NCBI GenBank assembly: GCA_964342525.1
Contig: CAYFGQ010000015.1
Span: 1-63,021 of the forward strand
Direction of reading: 5' to 3'
From: G963676205 sp964342525
Lineage (GTDB): Bacteria > Campylobacterota > Campylobacteria > Campylobacterales > Arcobacteraceae
DNA: 63,021 nt
How positions within the stretch are numbered: the stretch's first letter is position 1; the number at the start of each line of letters is the position of its first letter. The notes under the pieces are model-generated. The model worked only from the letters and a program-made list of their open reading frames with translations. It made no database searches and was not told where the DNA came from. Position numbers and translations under genes: made by a program. Positions 62,033 to 63,021 of the stretch are shown here, piece by piece.

Positions 62033-62263
62033 TTAATCGATATTTTCGTAGTCTTCAAGTTTAAAGTTTGGATTTATTTTTGCAACCAATATACTATCAA
62101 GGTTTAATGTATAGCTTTTTATGATTGGCATTTCTTTCTCCTCATGGATGAAAGTACTTCCTATAATCTCTTTTATAGATTCTGGAGGGTAGATTTCTAA
62201 AGGTAAAACATAGCCCTTAGATATTAAAGTTAATATTTTTAGTTTTTCTTCTTCTTTATTCAT
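62033..62263 (-). CDS. Small hypothetical protein
   Basis: 76 residues, soluble, with no recognised domain; starts M-N-K-E-E-E-K-L-K-I-L-T-L-I and contains L-P-L-E-I-Y-P-P-E-S-I. It sits between two kinase genes on the same strand. Coding is supported by codon use and by the absence of an alternative frame. Confidence 0.6.
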   Translation of the reverse strand: MNKEEEKLKILTLISKGYVLPLEIYPPESIKEIIGSTFIHEEKEMPIIKSYTLNLDSILVAKINPNFKLEDYENID

Positions 62264-62342
62264 TCGCGGATTATACTCTAAATATGATTAAGGGCAACTC
62301 AATAAATTAGAAGTATTTAGATTTTAAGAAGATAACTAATTT

Positions 62343-63021
62343 TTATATTTCTGGCTCCAATGGAAGTACAATTGTAAACTCCGCCCCAGTATAGGTCTTA
62401 TCTTTATAGTTTACAATTTGGTTACTAAAGTGGATATGTCCATTTAAATGTTTATCTATAATTTGATGGGTCATATGTAATCCAAGTCCTGTACCTATTG
62501 ATTTATGTTTTGTTGTAAAGTATGGATCAAATATTTTAGCTATATTTTCTTTTTTTATTCCACCAGCATTATCTAATAATTTGATGATGATATTATTTTC
62601 TTCTTTATAAGCTTGAACATAAAAATATCTATGATCTTTTAAATTTTCGATTAGGGCATCTTTTGCATTGTTAAAGAGGTTTATTATCCCTTGGATAAAT
62701 AGATTTTCATTTATTTTTAAAATAATAGATTCATCTATATTTAGTTTAAATTCTATAAAGTTATTTGTAAAGCTATCTTTTGTTAAAGTTGCTGCTTTAT
62801 TTATCGTATCTATTAAAAGTACTTCCTCTATCTCTTTTTGATCTCCCCTAAAGAAATTTCTAAAGTCATCTATGGTTTTTGATAGATATTTTGTTTGATT
62901 TACTATCATTGTAAGTTTTTCATCTAAAAGCTCATTTTCAACTTTTCCATCTAATTGCATATGTAGTCTTATCCCTGATGAAACTGTAGAGATTACAGAT
63001 AAAGGTTGTCTCCATTGGTGG
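62343..63021 (-). CDS. Histidine kinase, C-terminal part (5' end beyond the window)
   Basis: The frame is open to the window edge and begins H-Q-W-R-Q-P-L-S, the same His box as the kinases at 47398 and 60666, so the N-terminal sensor lies outside. The HATPase domain is complete: N-L-F-N-N-A-K-D-A, D-N-A-G-G-I and G-T-G-L-G-L-H. An internal ATG at 62960 should not be taken as the start. Confidence 0.93.
   Translation of the reverse strand, partial: HQWRQPLSVISTVSSGIRLHMQLDGKVENELLDEKLTMIVNQTKYLSKTIDDFRNFFRGDQKEIEEVLLIDTINKAATLTKDSFTNNFIEFKLNIDESIILKINENLFIQGIINLFNNAKDALIENLKDHRYFYVQAYKEENNIIIKLLDNAGGIKKENIAKIFDPYFTTKHKSIGTGLGLHMTHQIIDKHLNGHIHFSNQIVNYKDKTYTGAEFTIVLPLEPEI

Noticed and set aside
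62960..62960. Internal ATG as start of the last histidine kinase
   Set aside because: The frame is open upstream to the window edge and encodes the H-Q-W-R-Q-P-L His box before this ATG.

Overview
The window is AT-rich DNA from a Campylobacterota bacterium, most likely an Arcobacter-type genome (Arcobacteraceae). This rests on the low GC, the gyrA-asd-UPF0114-hemE-radical SAM gene run, the many histidine kinases with the H-Q-W-R-Q-P-L His box, and the large number of GGDEF/EAL proteins. No IS element, transposase, rRNA operon or CRISPR array was seen.

Layout. (1) 1-8.4 kb is a defence-type accessory block: a complete type I restriction-modification operon (hsdM-hsdS-hsdR, 4-base overlaps), an AlbA/Schlafen-type ATP-binding protein, then a small XRE repressor divergent from three short paralogous helical proteins across two palindromic operators, and an orphan protein resembling a class I Fic antitoxin. 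(2) 8.4-16.6 kb is core genome: lipoprotein, ThiF-like E1, a c-di-GMP-I riboswitch ahead of a 55-residue membrane protein, gyrA, asd, a UPF0114 protein, hemE, a radical SAM protein and tRNA-Asn with clear promoter and terminator. (3) 16.9-39.5 kb is the most unusual part. After a lipoprotein / DUF3857-transglutaminase / TPR operon comes a peptide-export island: a 7TMR-DISM histidine kinase and an OmpR-type regulator, four small proteins with nitrile-hydratase-type (NHLP) leaders ending in Gly-Gly, then a long operon with a solute-binding protein, TolC, HlyD, a C39-peptidase ABC transporter, a second NHLM ABC transporter, an MFS exporter fused to a membrane sensor module, a threonine-synthase-like PLP enzyme and a GNAT acetyltransferase. 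The precursors contain no cysteine and no standard RiPP maturase is present. A solute-binding protein gene at the right edge has a broken copy at the left edge. (4) 40-63 kb carries small metabolic and hypothetical genes, an ErcA-like dehydrogenase with a coupled kinase, a kinase/regulator/EAL set, a group-2-like [NiFe] hydrogenase translationally coupled to a PAS-GGDEF protein, and several large sensory GGDEF/EAL proteins and kinases, the last running off the right end.

How the genes fit together. Five promoters in the peptide island share one architecture that I read directly: an inverted repeat ATTAG-N7-CTAAT, then exactly 10 bases, then a sigma70-like -10 box. They precede the regulator gene, precursor 1, precursor 2, the export operon and a small secreted protein. 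This suggests a single regulon controlled by the island's own two-component system. The peptides would be made with a leader, cut after Gly-Gly by the C39 domain and exported through ABC-HlyD-TolC; their activity is not known. Elsewhere the common theme is cyclic-di-GMP: one riboswitch, four GGDEF proteins with intact I-sites (one also carrying EAL) and one stand-alone EAL protein, fed by sensors for oxygen (hemerythrin), redox or heme (CxxCH), periplasmic solutes and possibly hydrogen.
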